Assembly (NCBI RefSeq): GCF_030817835.1
Contig: NZ_JAUSZR010000001.1
Coordinates: 3,286,001-3,350,000 of the forward strand
DNA: 64,000 nt
DNA from: Pseudarthrobacter sp. W1I19
Lineage (GTDB): Bacteria > Actinomycetota > Actinomycetes > Actinomycetales > Micrococcaceae
Direction of reading: 5' to 3'
In this document: positions 1-12,900 of the stretch, piece after piece
Layout: each line of letters opens with the position of its first letter
Position numbering within the stretch: the first letter of the stretch is position 1
The notes under the pieces: model-generated
Seen by the model: the letters and a program-made list of their open reading frames with translations, nothing else
Told to the model about the DNA's origin: nothing
The model's database searches: none
Made by a program: the position numbers and the translations under genes

Positions 1-2579
<2,579 letters not shown>

Positions 2580-2607
2580 CTACTACTGTGTGTGCATCCA
2601 AAGTTCA

Positions 2608-5600
2608 TTAGGTGCTACGACGGCGCCCGCGCGTCGCCGCCGGCGGTCGCCACGCGTTGACGTCGTCGCGCGTCAGCTGCAGCTGTGCCAGGAGCTGGTC
2701 GATCTGGCTGGTGACCGCTTGGGCTGCACTGGACCCGAACTCCGGTTCCAGCTCCGTGTGCCACTGGTGTAGCCACGGCTCGAGCTCGACCAGCCCGGCA
2801 ACCATGGGTACCAAGGTTTCGTTCGACGCACCGAGGGCTTGCTGGTTCATGATCTCTCGGACCAGCGCAACCGCCTGGTCTCGGTGACTCCATCCTGCCC
2901 AGCCAAGCACAGAGCTGTTATCTCCCTCGCGTCCGACGCCCGGATACAGCACAAACCGCTCCTTGGGCACATCCAGCTTGCCGCGGGCCTTCCAGTACTC
3001 AACTTTCTGAAAGTCCGGCGTCGAGTACTTCGGCGGAACCGGGATTTTGACTTCCTCCCCCGCGTCCTCGCGCCGCTGCAGATCCCAGACCGCCTGCCAC
3101 TCGCGAAACTTCTCCATGCCGGAGGGCTTGAACCGATAGGCCGCCAAGTAGGGAACGGCTTCGACGGGGGCCAAAGACCCGATTACAGCCCCGAGATCTG
3201 GTTCAGGATTGCCCGTTAGCACTCGGACCAGCTCAGCCAGGCCCTCTTCGCTCCGTAATAGGTCCGCCAGCTGGGCAACCGAACGGGTACTGGGCCCTTG
3301 GAGATCCCGCCACAGCTCGGGGTCCTCAAGTCGGTCTAGAATCGCCGCCTCCAATGCCTCCCGGAGCTGCTTGTCCCACGGGACAGTCGCCCACCGGCGC
3401 TTGTACTCCGGGCGCTCAAGCAGACGAATGCTTCGGTCCGACTCTATGAGCGCAAGCCGCTTTTGCACGAGCGCTCGGTAGTCCGCGGGCCATTCCAAGG
3501 GGACTTCGCGCACCGGAATCGATCCGTGCCTCTCGAACCAGGCGGCCCCATCTTCGCCTTCCTCGATGCTTTGAGCCAGCGCGATTTCGAATGCCCGCTC
3601 TCCCAGGGAGATCTTGTCGACAGACCAACCGTCATACGTCATCGGCTCGTCCACGAGGCCGTAAATCTCGTACGTTTCCCAATCCAGCTCCTCCTGTTCG
3701 AACACTAGACGTTTACGAAACATCGACCACTGTTCATAGGCCTGAACCAGCGCGTCTTCAGGCTCTTCACCCTTGACACTTCCCCTGCCCCAGTCGGCCA
3801 CGACGGCACGTGGAGCCAAGGAGTCCAGCGCCCTCGCTAGCCCGTCAATCAATGTCGATCGCCGCCCAGGCAGCACCGCCGGCAACGGGAACTGTCCTAC
3901 TTTGGTGCCATTGAACTGGTAGAAATCCTCCCAAGGGATGGTGGTCTGACGGGCGCCATTAGAATCAACACTAGAACCCTTGTTGTGCGCCACCTGCTTC
4001 AGCCAGAAACACGCCACCGAGCTGTTGAGTATGCCGAGCAGCTCGAGGTGCTGCGCCTCTGTCGCACCGTCCGGCAGCTTGATCACGGGCGCCGTCTGTT
4101 TGAACACCTTCGCTCCGCGGTCGAGCACGAAGTGGTTATGCGTCGCTACCTCCGCGAGGGTGATGGCCGGTCCCTCAACGCGGTCGAGGCCGATTTGATG
4201 CCACTCCCACCAAGTGCGCCCTTCTTGGCGGTACGTGTTCTTGGAAAACGTTGCTCTGTTCCAAGCCTCAGTGCGAACGGGCCACACCCACCTATACGCG
4301 CCAGGGAAATCATGGATGTCGAGCAACTCCCGCGAGTTGTACGGAAAAAAGACATGATCACCACGGTTGATGCCATGGTCACGGACAAGGTCTCCCGTCA
4401 CCAGGCAGCGGACAAGGTCGGTCTCGACCCCCCTCCTAGCAAACGCATCACGCGGCGCCAGAAAGGCGTCGTCGATATTGGTCATCCCCATCACTCCGAC
4501 GAGCCGGACTGCCGCCGCAAGCTTTTGAGCGGCCCCGTCTTCGAGAACCTTTTTCAGGTCACTGGCACCACCGCCGCTGAGCGACCACGGGAACGTGGAA
4601 AAGATTTGGCTGGAAAGGTCGCTTACCGAGACGTACAGGCCCTCGAATCCAGCGTGATCGATGTGCTCGATGATCTCGGTCCAGACGAAACCCTTCGACG
4701 GATCCTTCGGCCGGCCCGGCTCACCGCGGACGCCGAGGACCGCCCGGACCTCGCCCGCGACAGGTCGGCGTCGCCGTCCGATGAGGATGACGGTCGGCGT
4801 GCCGTGGCCGGGAATGTAGGCGCCCGAGGTGTCGATGACGTGGGTCAGGTCGACGGGGTTGTCGAGGTGGTATCCGGCGAAGAGGTCCTCGATGAGCTTT
4901 TTGCCGAACTCCCGTTTCATGAACGAGTTGGACGTGATCTGCCCGACGTGCCCGGCGCCTTGCCCTGCTCCGCCCTGGATCGCGAGACGGAAGAACAATT
5001 CCATGAACGGCACCGACAGCGCATACTTCCCGGCCGCCGTCTTGTAAGCCTCCCGATAGGCTTGGTTGAGGACTTTGTCTTTGACCGTGATGTAGGGCGG
5101 GTTTCCCACGACGACGTGGTACCGCCCAGGTTTGAGAATGTCGGTGTATTCGCCGAGGTCCTCGGTGGAGTAGGTATAGGCGTCCTCACCGAAGAGGGCA
5201 TTAGTGACGCCTTGTTCCCCCAGGAGCGAGTCCCCGATGGCCAGATGGAACCCCCACTCCTCCAGCCCGACCAAAGACTTCTCGCCCGCGGCCAGGATCC
5301 CCGCGACCGTGAGACGGAAACGGGCAATAGCCACGGCAAAGGGGTTCAGGTCCACGCCATGGATGGAGTCCATCGCCTTGCGGACCCGCTGCCTGGGATC
5401 CATGCCGGGGGCCTCGGCAGCCCACTGTTCGTTGAGGCGCTCGAAAGCCCCGAGCAGGAAGTGACCGGATCCGCAGGTAGGGTCGATGACCTTGAGTCCG
5501 TCGACGCCGAACTCGGCGATCGCGGGCGTCAGGGTGCGGTCGAGGATGAATTCTTCAACAAACACCGGCGTCTGCAGCAGCGCGTAAGTTTTCTTCGCAT

Positions 5601-6210
5601 GATCCGACAGGTCCTGGTACAGGTCACCCAGGAAACGGGTGTCCAGATCCGGGTCGGTGAAGTCATGCACCAGCACGCCGTCGCCGCGAGTGCGGCGCCA
5701 GAAGCCAACGAGCCCCTTAGCGGCCTCGGCGCTGATCTCCGCGGTCCAAACCGGATTATGCCGGGGATCGACAAGAGCTGCCCCGGCGGGCTGGGCAGCC
5801 AGCACCCGGAACGACTGTTGCAGCCAGTCACGGTCATGATGACTTCTGTTGACGCGAAAATACGCAGTCTGGTTCTCCCGGGCGCGGAGGACCCGGTCAC
5901 CAGGCCCGGCGATCCAGCTGACCGGGACCGGCACGCCGTCCAGGACGGCACCCATGAGCAGATCGTTGTCCTCACAGAACCGGACAAACGTCGTCGCAAG
6001 AACCCATGCGACAGCCGCCTGATCAACCTCGTTGTCCCGCCACACCGACCACGACAGACCCGTGCGCTCACGCTTCACCGCCTCCGCATGCTCACGCTGC
6101 AAGGCAGCGCCCCACACGGTGCCTGGGTCATCGGCCCGCGACTTCAGGTCAGCCTGCAACACCCGCAACTGAACCTTGAGATCGGAAAGAAGGGCGGAAG
6201 AGTCAATCAT
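2608..6210 (-). CDS. pglX: PglX-2, BREX type 2 adenine-specific DNA methyltransferase (second tandem copy)
   Basis: A 1,200-residue protein of usual PglX length. It carries the N6-adenine methyltransferase signature: SAM-binding DPTCGSGHF at about 243-251 and catalytic NPPY at 370-373. PglX marks host DNA at a BREX site and is needed for phage exclusion. Residues 1-378 are identical to PglX-1 just upstream, at the DNA level too apart from the last wobble base; the rest diverges, most strongly in about 560-720, which should include target recognition. The last 200 residues are again alike (shared GRKLDVPKERF-like and GWAGWSHRDQAV-like blocks; for example YWKARGKLDVPKERFVLYPG). The ATG has a GGAG ribosome site 7 nt upstream. 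The 41 nt upstream are a leftover copy of the pglW 3' end, showing the gene arose by tandem duplication. Confidence 0.93.
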   Translation of the reverse strand: MIDSSALLSDLKVQLRVLQADLKSRADDPGTVWGAALQREHAEAVKRERTGLSWSVWRDNEVDQAAVAWVLATTFVRFCEDNDLLMGAVLDGVPVPVSWIAGPGDRVLRARENQTAYFRVNRSHHDRDWLQQSFRVLAAQPAGAALVDPRHNPVWTAEISAEAAKGLVGFWRRTRGDGVLVHDFTDPDLDTRFLGDLYQDLSDHAKKTYALLQTPVFVEEFILDRTLTPAIAEFGVDGLKVIDPTCGSGHFLLGAFERLNEQWAAEAPGMDPRQRVRKAMDSIHGVDLNPFAVAIARFRLTVAGILAAGEKSLVGLEEWGFHLAIGDSLLGEQGVTNALFGEDAYTYSTEDLGEYTDILKPGRYHVVVGNPPYITVKDKVLNQAYREAYKTAAGKYALSVPFMELFFRLAIQGGAGQGAGHVGQITSNSFMKREFGKKLIEDLFAGYHLDNPVDLTHVIDTSGAYIPGHGTPTVILIGRRRRPVAGEVRAVLGVRGEPGRPKDPSKGFVWTEIIEHIDHAGFEGLYVSVSDLSSQIFSTFPWSLSGGGASDLKKVLEDGAAQKLAAAVRLVGVMGMTNIDDAFLAPRDAFARRGVETDLVRCLVTGDLVRDHGINRGDHVFFPYNSRELLDIHDFPGAYRWVWPVRTEAWNRATFSKNTYRQEGRTWWEWHQIGLDRVEGPAITLAEVATHNHFVLDRGAKVFKQTAPVIKLPDGATEAQHLELLGILNSSVACFWLKQVAHNKGSSVDSNGARQTTIPWEDFYQFNGTKVGQFPLPAVLPGRRSTLIDGLARALDSLAPRAVVADWGRGSVKGEEPEDALVQAYEQWSMFRKRLVFEQEELDWETYEIYGLVDEPMTYDGWSVDKISLGERAFEIALAQSIEEGEDGAAWFERHGSIPVREVPLEWPADYRALVQKRLALIESDRSIRLLERPEYKRRWATVPWDKQLREALEAAILDRLEDPELWRDLQGPSTRSVAQLADLLRSEEGLAELVRVLTGNPEPDLGAVIGSLAPVEAVPYLAAYRFKPSGMEKFREWQAVWDLQRREDAGEEVKIPVPPKYSTPDFQKVEYWKARGKLDVPKERFVLYPGVGREGDNSSVLGWAGWSHRDQAVALVREIMNQQALGASNETLVPMVAGLVELEPWLHQWHTELEPEFGSSAAQAVTSQIDQLLAQLQLTRDDVNAWRPPAATRGRRRST

Positions 6211-6251
6211 GAACGGTCTCCGGAACGCTGCATAAATTCGGTGGTCATATC
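5078..6251. repeat. Perfect 1,174-bp direct repeat, copy A (5' half of pglX-2 plus pglW tail fossil)
   Basis: I compared this block with 8735-9908 and found no difference; the offset is exactly 3,657 bp. It covers codons 1-378 of pglX except one wobble base, the ribosome binding site, and the last 14 codons of pglW. Here the pglW segment (6211-6251) is a non-coding remnant. Flanking sequence on both sides diverges abruptly. Confidence 0.93.
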
Positions 6252-6279
6252 GTCGCCAAGCTGCGCCAAAGTATTGGCG

Positions 6280-9200
6280 TTATCCACGTTTACGGCCGCG
6301 GACAGGCGGTGGCGGTCGCCACGCGTTGACGTCGTCCCGGGTCAGCTGCAGTTGTGCCAGGAGCTGGTCTATCTGGCTGGTGACCGCTTGTGCTGCACTG
6401 GACCCGAATTCCGGTTCGAGCTCGGTGTGCCACTGGTGCAGCCACGGCTCCAGCTCGACGAGCCCGGCAACCATCGGCACCAGAGCTTCCTCCGCCACGC
6501 CGATGGCCTGCTGGTTCATGATCTCGCGGACCAGCGCAACCGCCTGGTCACGGTGGCTCCAGCCGGCCCAGCCGAGTACAAGGCTGCTGTCTCCCTCGCG
6601 TCCGACGCCCGGATACAGTACAAACCTTTCTTTGGGAACATCAAGCTTTCCGCGGGCCTTCCAGTACTCAACCTTTTGGTAATCCGCCGCCGAGTACTTG
6701 TCTGGAATTTGAATTGTGACCTTGTTCCCGGCGTCCTCGCGCCGCTGCAGATCCCAAACCCTCTGCCACTCATTGTATTTCTCGAGGCCCGAGGGTTTGT
6801 ACCGGTAAGCCGCCAAAAAAGGGACCGCTTGGGTGCTTGTCAAAGACCCAATTACCGCCACAAGATCTGGTTCTTGACTGCCCGTCAACTCTCGTGCTAA
6901 TTGGAGCAGGAACTGATCGTGACGGAGCATGTCGGCAAGCTGGGCCACCGAGCGCGTGGTAGTTCCCTGGTGGTCGCGCCACAGTTTTGCATCCTCGAGG
7001 TGGTCGAGTATCGCTGCGTGCAGTGAATCTCGGAGCTGCTCCTCCCAAGGAGCAGTTGCCCAACGACGCTTGTACTCTGGACGTTCAAGCATGCGGATCT
7101 TCCAGTCCGACTCTAGGATAGCTAGCCGCTTCTCCACGAGAACTCGGTAGTCCTCAGGCCAGTCCGCGGGCACGTCATTCAGCTGCGTCAATCCGTGCCT
7201 TTCAAACCAAGCTGATTGCTCTTCGCCACCATCAATGCGCCGAGCCAGCGCAATTTCAAACGCCCGCTGCCCACTGTGAATAAGCTCCATCGATGAACCA
7301 CTGTAAGTCATCGGTTCATCGACAAGTTCGTAGAGAGCGTATGTTTCCCAGTCCAACTCTTCCTGCTCGAAAACCATTCTTTGGACGGCATAGGCCCATC
7401 GACGCTCGGACCGCTCAATCAGCTCAGCAAGACTTTCTGTCCGCCCTTCAGAGACCCATTTCGCAACTATGTTGGAGGGAGAAACCATCTCCCGCTGTTG
7501 CGCCAGCTCGTCGAGCACGCCCCCACGAATGCCTGGTAGCTTATCCGGCAACGGGTACTCTTTTAGCTTCGTGCCTGTAAATTCATAGCGCCAGCCCCAA
7601 GGTTCGGCCTGATCCCCCCCCTTGCTGTGGCTGACCTGCTTGAGCCAAAAGCACACTAAGGAGGTGTTCATCAAACCGAACACCCCAAGGAATTGTTCCT
7701 CACTCGCATCTCCTGGCAGCTTGATTACAGTCGCCGAGTGATGAACGGGGGCCCCCGATCGATCAATCATGAAGTGATTGTGGGTAGCAACCAAAGGAAA
7801 TACAATTACCCGGTCATTGCCGATTTTGTCGGGGTAAACTTCGCGCCACTCCCACCATGTAAGTCCACGTTCCCGCATGGAGATCCCAAATTTTTTGCGG
7901 CGGGATAGGTGTTCGCGAAACATCCACAACAGCTTTTGACTGGTATTTCCAATACTGTCGAAGAGCAAGGGCTTTAGGTTTTCCCCTTGGGTCCAAATAA
8001 CAACTTCACTTAGGCCTGCTGCGTAGTCGCGAACCTCGTCCCCTCGCACCACACGCACCCCTGGACGAATGGAATCTGAAAGTCGCCGTGTCGGTTCCCC
8101 GAGGAAGTAAAACTCGTCCTCACCCGAAACGACCGATAAACCCATTGTCGCCACCACCTCTTTTACCCGGGAAGACGAGGTTGCCTCGAGCAATTGCTTC
8201 AAGTCGCTTGCACCACCGCCTCCAAGGGACCACGGATGCTTCGACAGCACACTTCGTTCCAAATTCGTTACACTCACGAAAGTTCCGTCGTGGCCTGGGT
8301 CCTCCACGTGAGCCACAATTTCAGTCCACACAAGTCCATTAGCGGGGTTTGCTGGTATGCCAGGCTCACCTCGTACCCCTAAGACAGCGCGGACAGTAGC
8401 TGACACTGGGCGACGACGCCTGCCAACCAGAATTACGGTCGGAGTTCCGTGCCCTGGGATGTAGGCGCCAGATGTGTCAATTACCTCTACGAGATCTACC
8501 GGGTTCTCCTGCCCCAGCTTTACATTCCGGCCGCCGAAGAAATCCTCGACAAGAAGCTTGCCAAATTCTCGTTTCATAAACGAGTTGCCCGTGATTTGGC
8601 CCACGTACCCGGCAGACCGACCTTGCTCACCGCGAATAGACAGGCGGAAGAACAGCTCCATGAATGGTACGGTCAGCGCGTACTGGCGATGAGTGGTGGC
8701 ATAGGCAGCGCGGTAGGCTTGGTTGAGCGTCCGATCTTTGACCGTGATGTAGGGCGGGTTTCCCACGACGACGTGGTACCGCCCAGGTTTGAGAATGTCG
8801 GTGTATTCGCCGAGGTCCTCGGTGGAGTAGGTATAGGCGTCCTCACCGAAGAGGGCATTAGTGACGCCTTGTTCCCCCAGGAGCGAGTCCCCGATGGCCA
8901 GATGGAACCCCCACTCCTCCAGCCCGACCAAAGACTTCTCGCCCGCGGCCAGGATCCCCGCGACCGTGAGACGGAAACGGGCAATAGCCACGGCAAAGGG
9001 GTTCAGGTCCACGCCATGGATGGAGTCCATCGCCTTGCGGACCCGCTGCCTGGGATCCATGCCGGGGGCCTCGGCAGCCCACTGTTCGTTGAGGCGCTCG
9101 AAAGCCCCGAGCAGGAAGTGACCGGATCCGCAGGTAGGGTCGATGACCTTGAGTCCGTCGACGCCGAACTCGGCGATCGCGGGCGTCAGGGTGCGGTCGA

Positions 9201-9867
9201 GGATGAATTCTTCAACAAACACCGGCGTCTGCAGCAGCGCGTAAGTTTTCTTCGCATGATCCGACAGGTCCTGGTACAGGTCACCCAGGAAACGGGTGTC
9301 CAGATCCGGGTCGGTGAAGTCATGCACCAGCACGCCGTCGCCGCGAGTGCGGCGCCAGAAGCCAACGAGCCCCTTAGCGGCCTCGGCGCTGATCTCCGCG
9401 GTCCAAACCGGATTATGCCGGGGATCGACAAGAGCTGCCCCGGCGGGCTGGGCAGCCAGCACCCGGAACGACTGTTGCAGCCAGTCACGGTCATGATGAC
9501 TTCTGTTGACGCGAAAATACGCAGTCTGGTTCTCCCGGGCGCGGAGGACCCGGTCACCAGGCCCGGCGATCCAGCTGACCGGGACCGGCACGCCGTCCAG
9601 GACGGCACCCATGAGCAGATCGTTGTCCTCACAGAACCGGACAAACGTCGTCGCAAGAACCCATGCGACAGCCGCCTGATCAACCTCGTTGTCCCGCCAC
9701 ACCGACCACGACAGACCCGTGCGCTCACGCTTCACCGCCTCCGCATGCTCACGCTGCAAGGCAGCGCCCCACACGGTGCCTGGGTCATCGGCCCGCGACT
9801 TCAGGTCAGCCTGCAACACCCGCAACTGAACCTTGAGATCGGAAAGAAGGGCGGAAGAGTCAATCAT
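6280..9867 (-). CDS. pglX: PglX-1, BREX type 2 adenine-specific DNA methyltransferase (first tandem copy)
   Basis: A 1,195-residue PglX with the same catalytic half as its neighbour: CGSG at 246-249 and NPPY at 370-373, identical to residue 378. The specificity half is different, for instance residues about 570-720, and its DNA from about 6600 to 8730 looks visibly more AT-rich than the shared block, as if that part came from another source. The ATG overlaps the pglW stop by 4 nt (ATGA), so translation is probably coupled to the kinase. Both copies have intact reading frames and motifs, so both are predicted active and likely to methylate different sites. Which copy is ancestral is not certain, but this one keeps the native junction with pglW. 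Confidence 0.93.
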   Translation of the reverse strand: MIDSSALLSDLKVQLRVLQADLKSRADDPGTVWGAALQREHAEAVKRERTGLSWSVWRDNEVDQAAVAWVLATTFVRFCEDNDLLMGAVLDGVPVPVSWIAGPGDRVLRARENQTAYFRVNRSHHDRDWLQQSFRVLAAQPAGAALVDPRHNPVWTAEISAEAAKGLVGFWRRTRGDGVLVHDFTDPDLDTRFLGDLYQDLSDHAKKTYALLQTPVFVEEFILDRTLTPAIAEFGVDGLKVIDPTCGSGHFLLGAFERLNEQWAAEAPGMDPRQRVRKAMDSIHGVDLNPFAVAIARFRLTVAGILAAGEKSLVGLEEWGFHLAIGDSLLGEQGVTNALFGEDAYTYSTEDLGEYTDILKPGRYHVVVGNPPYITVKDRTLNQAYRAAYATTHRQYALTVPFMELFFRLSIRGEQGRSAGYVGQITGNSFMKREFGKLLVEDFFGGRNVKLGQENPVDLVEVIDTSGAYIPGHGTPTVILVGRRRRPVSATVRAVLGVRGEPGIPANPANGLVWTEIVAHVEDPGHDGTFVSVTNLERSVLSKHPWSLGGGGASDLKQLLEATSSSRVKEVVATMGLSVVSGEDEFYFLGEPTRRLSDSIRPGVRVVRGDEVRDYAAGLSEVVIWTQGENLKPLLFDSIGNTSQKLLWMFREHLSRRKKFGISMRERGLTWWEWREVYPDKIGNDRVIVFPLVATHNHFMIDRSGAPVHHSATVIKLPGDASEEQFLGVFGLMNTSLVCFWLKQVSHSKGGDQAEPWGWRYEFTGTKLKEYPLPDKLPGIRGGVLDELAQQREMVSPSNIVAKWVSEGRTESLAELIERSERRWAYAVQRMVFEQEELDWETYALYELVDEPMTYSGSSMELIHSGQRAFEIALARRIDGGEEQSAWFERHGLTQLNDVPADWPEDYRVLVEKRLAILESDWKIRMLERPEYKRRWATAPWEEQLRDSLHAAILDHLEDAKLWRDHQGTTTRSVAQLADMLRHDQFLLQLARELTGSQEPDLVAVIGSLTSTQAVPFLAAYRYKPSGLEKYNEWQRVWDLQRREDAGNKVTIQIPDKYSAADYQKVEYWKARGKLDVPKERFVLYPGVGREGDSSLVLGWAGWSHRDQAVALVREIMNQQAIGVAEEALVPMVAGLVELEPWLHQWHTELEPEFGSSAAQAVTSQIDQLLAQLQLTRDDVNAWRPPPPVRGRKRG

Positions 9868-9908
9868 GAACGGTCTCCGGAACGCTGCATAAATTCGGTG
9901 GTCATATC
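8735..9908. repeat. Perfect 1,174-bp direct repeat, copy B (5' half of pglX-1 and true pglW 3' end)
   Basis: Partner of the block at 5078-6251. In this copy the pglW tail is still attached to the intact pglW gene, marking it as the native junction. Recombination between the two blocks would remove one 3,657-bp unit and leave a single intact pglX. Confidence 0.93.
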
Positions 9909-12900
9909 ATTAGCAACCTGGGTCAGGTCGGACGGAAGGTCTAGCCAGCCACTGGGGCCGAGCGGAACCGAACGGCCTTCCAGGAGCGGGGCGCGGGCGT
10001 CGCCAGCTTTGGCAACCAGTAACCAGCGGGCGGCGGGCCGCTTGGTGCCCGTGTCCAGCAGGGTGGCAAGGAATGAGGTCATCCCGTAGCGCACCAACGG
10101 GCCGGCGTTTGTCAGCAGAAGGGGGCGGTCTGAACTGAGCCGTTCTTCCCACACGGGTTTGACGGCCACTTGAACGACCCCCTCGAGCGCCTTCCACTGC
10201 TTGCTGTCACGGTCCAAAGCGTCATAGGTCAGCAGGCCGTTCCAGATACCGCCGGCCTTTTCAATTTGCTCTCTCGTAGCCCTAACGACGAGCTCGGCGA
10301 TGTCGAGCACTTCGATGCCGAACCTTGAGGCCAATACCCGCTCGGCCAAAACATAGCGTTTGGGGGCCACAGTCAGGGTGAGTGCTGCATGCCTTTGAAG
10401 CGACTCCGTGAGCTTGCGCGAAATCTCGGCGGCGGGTGTAGCAGCAAACTGAGTCGTTGATACCGTACCGGTGGTGTACAACGCCGTGCTCTTGGGGGCG
10501 AATACCCCGTTCTGATACACAAGCTCGGGGTAGAGCTCACGCATAAGCGCGGTGAGCCGATTGGCAGCCGGCAGCGGTTCGGTCAGATGGGGGAACCGCG
10601 CACTGAGCGTACGCTGCACCGCCATTTGGCTGATCGAACGGCCTGGCTTACCGCGCATCGCATGTTCCAAGGCCTCCTTGACAGGCATTTCCCGTGGGTA
10701 CAGCTCGTGGAACCCCGACACAGCCGCCGTCTGGCTCGCCGCCGCAGCCAAACGCAGGAGGCGGGCGTCGGTTACCTGCCACTGGCCGACGCCGTCAAGG
10801 TCACCGACGACGCTGCGAAGTTCAGTGGTCGCTGTGCTGGCGGCGACGACGCCTCTAACCACCAGTTCATCTGCTTTACTGCCGAGCTCGCTGGCTAGCT
10901 CGGTGAGCAAGTCTGCAGGCGGGGCAGCCGGGCCGTCCTCGGAGACCTCGTCGTCCTCGCTCAGCGCCAACAGGTCAACCTTGGCGCCTGCACGGCGGCG
11001 TAGCACGAAAACCGGGTGGCTGTTCCGCGCATCAAGCTCGATGATCGCCCTGATGAGCGCAGTGCCGTAGGCAGAGCGTTGGGCACCGTCAAGGGTGGAG
11101 CCACGAAGAGTCAGGAGCGCGGCGACAGCTTCTGGCACGGTCATGACGCGTCCAGCATTTGCCACAATATTACTTAGCTCACTGCACGCCGTGAGGAATG
11201 ATTTGTCCTTCGACCACTCAGCGACAGCGTCATCGAGCATACCGGTAACGCGTTCGCGAGTGGTCTGGAAACTGCTGGCGATCTCGGCAGCGGTGGGCCA
11301 CAGGGAGCCGTCGCCGAGGCCGAGCAGGCCTTGCGCGAGCGGCTTGTCCGCCGCGGGAAGCCGCTCGAGGAGGTTGTCGACTACCCTGTCGACACCAAGG
11401 GCTACGTTGAGCCCAGGTGCAGACTCGGTAGGCCGCAAGAAGGTACGCCACTGCTTGATGCGTCGCTGGATTTCCTTGCGGTAGGTTTCACCCAAGCCGC
11501 GGATGCCGTTGATCTTGACGGGGTGGACGCCGAGGAGATCGCCAACAGTGACCACGCCGTCCAGGCGGCGCAGCGCAGAGAGTGCTTGGGCTGACAGGCC
11601 GGACTGCTCAAGCGGCGTCTCCAGGGTCGCCTTGGACGCCAGTTCCTCGTCCTTTTGCAGGGCGTCGTCGTTCAGGTCAAGGCTTGCGAAGACGCCGCTC
11701 CAGGCACGCAACAGGTCTTCGACGTTGCCGAAACGCTCCTTTACGTCCGGCGACAGCGCCTTGCGGAACAGCTCGGCAAGAGGCCCGCCGACAGCCGGAT
11801 CGAACGACGTCGGCTCTACGACCGGGGAGTCGGTTGGGCTGGCAGGGGTGTTCGCTCCGTTGGTCCACCAAGGCAGCACCCCGGTCGCCATTTCGAACAG
11901 CGTCGCTGACACTGCCCACAGCTCAGCTGCCCGGTCGTAGCGGGTGCGGCGTCCTTTGCCCAGATAGGGATCGAGGTACCCGGGGGTGCCCGAGGTGATG
12001 TTGTCTAGCGGCTCACGGGCCAGCGAAAAGTCGAACAAGGTCAGGTGCGGCTTGCGGTATGCAGGATCCGGTGCGATGCCCAGATTCGCCGGCTTGATGT
12101 CCCGGTGGAAGACGCCTTGGGCGTCGACGAGGTAGGCCATGGCTTCCAGAAGATCGGTTCCCCAGCGCTGCAGCTGCTCCAAGGTCGACTGGCCTTCCTT
12201 AGCCAGACGCGTAGCCAAAGTCTCCTTGCCGGCGTCGGACATGAGCAGGACGCGGCGGCCGCCGAGGAACAGCGTCTCTGTCAGCCGCACGACACGCGGG
12301 TGCTCAAGATCCTTGAGTACCGCAGCCTCGACGTCGAGCCTTCGACCTGCCGCGTCGTCCCGGGCGATTTTGAGAATGACCTCCTTGTCGTCGCCCGAGT
12401 TATCGTCCAGTACTGCAAGGGCAATGCCGGAAGACCCCTCACCGCGGCGATTGACCACGAGGAACCGTCCCTCGATCATGTCGGCAGTCTGGGCGTCCAG
12501 CGGGTCCTTGACCTCGACCGGCGGGGCTTGGGTGTCAGGCCGACGCGCTTCGTCCCATGCCATGCGGATAAGTTCCAGCGCGTCTTCCAAGGACGAGGGC
12601 CGGACAGTTTCGTCAACACTGGTCAACTCCGCCACAACCTCGGCCAAGGTGTCCGGAAGACCGGCGGTGACCGCACGGGGATCGAATCGCCCAGCCTGCT
12701 GCTGAATCTCTTGAACCTCGACGATAGTCGTACCCGGGGCCTTGCCGGTCAGGATCAAGAACGCCAATGCACCGAATCCGAAGACGTCCAGAGGTGTGCC
12801 AGGCACGTCAGTCACCGAAAGACGTGCTTCCGGCGCAAGCCAAACCAGGTCCACAGCGCCTGCCACACCGAGCAGGTCCGTCACACCGCGGCTGATGACG

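Noticed and set aside
3985..6900. 971-aa plus-strand open frame opposite pglX-2 and part of pglX-1
   Set aside because: It is antisense to two clear methyltransferase genes, is rich in Arg/Asp/Val dipeptides from codon mirror effects, and crosses gene boundaries.
8449..10089. 546-aa plus-strand open frame opposite pglX-1
   Set aside because: Shadow of the pglX-1 coding strand; half of it repeats the antisense of the duplicated block.
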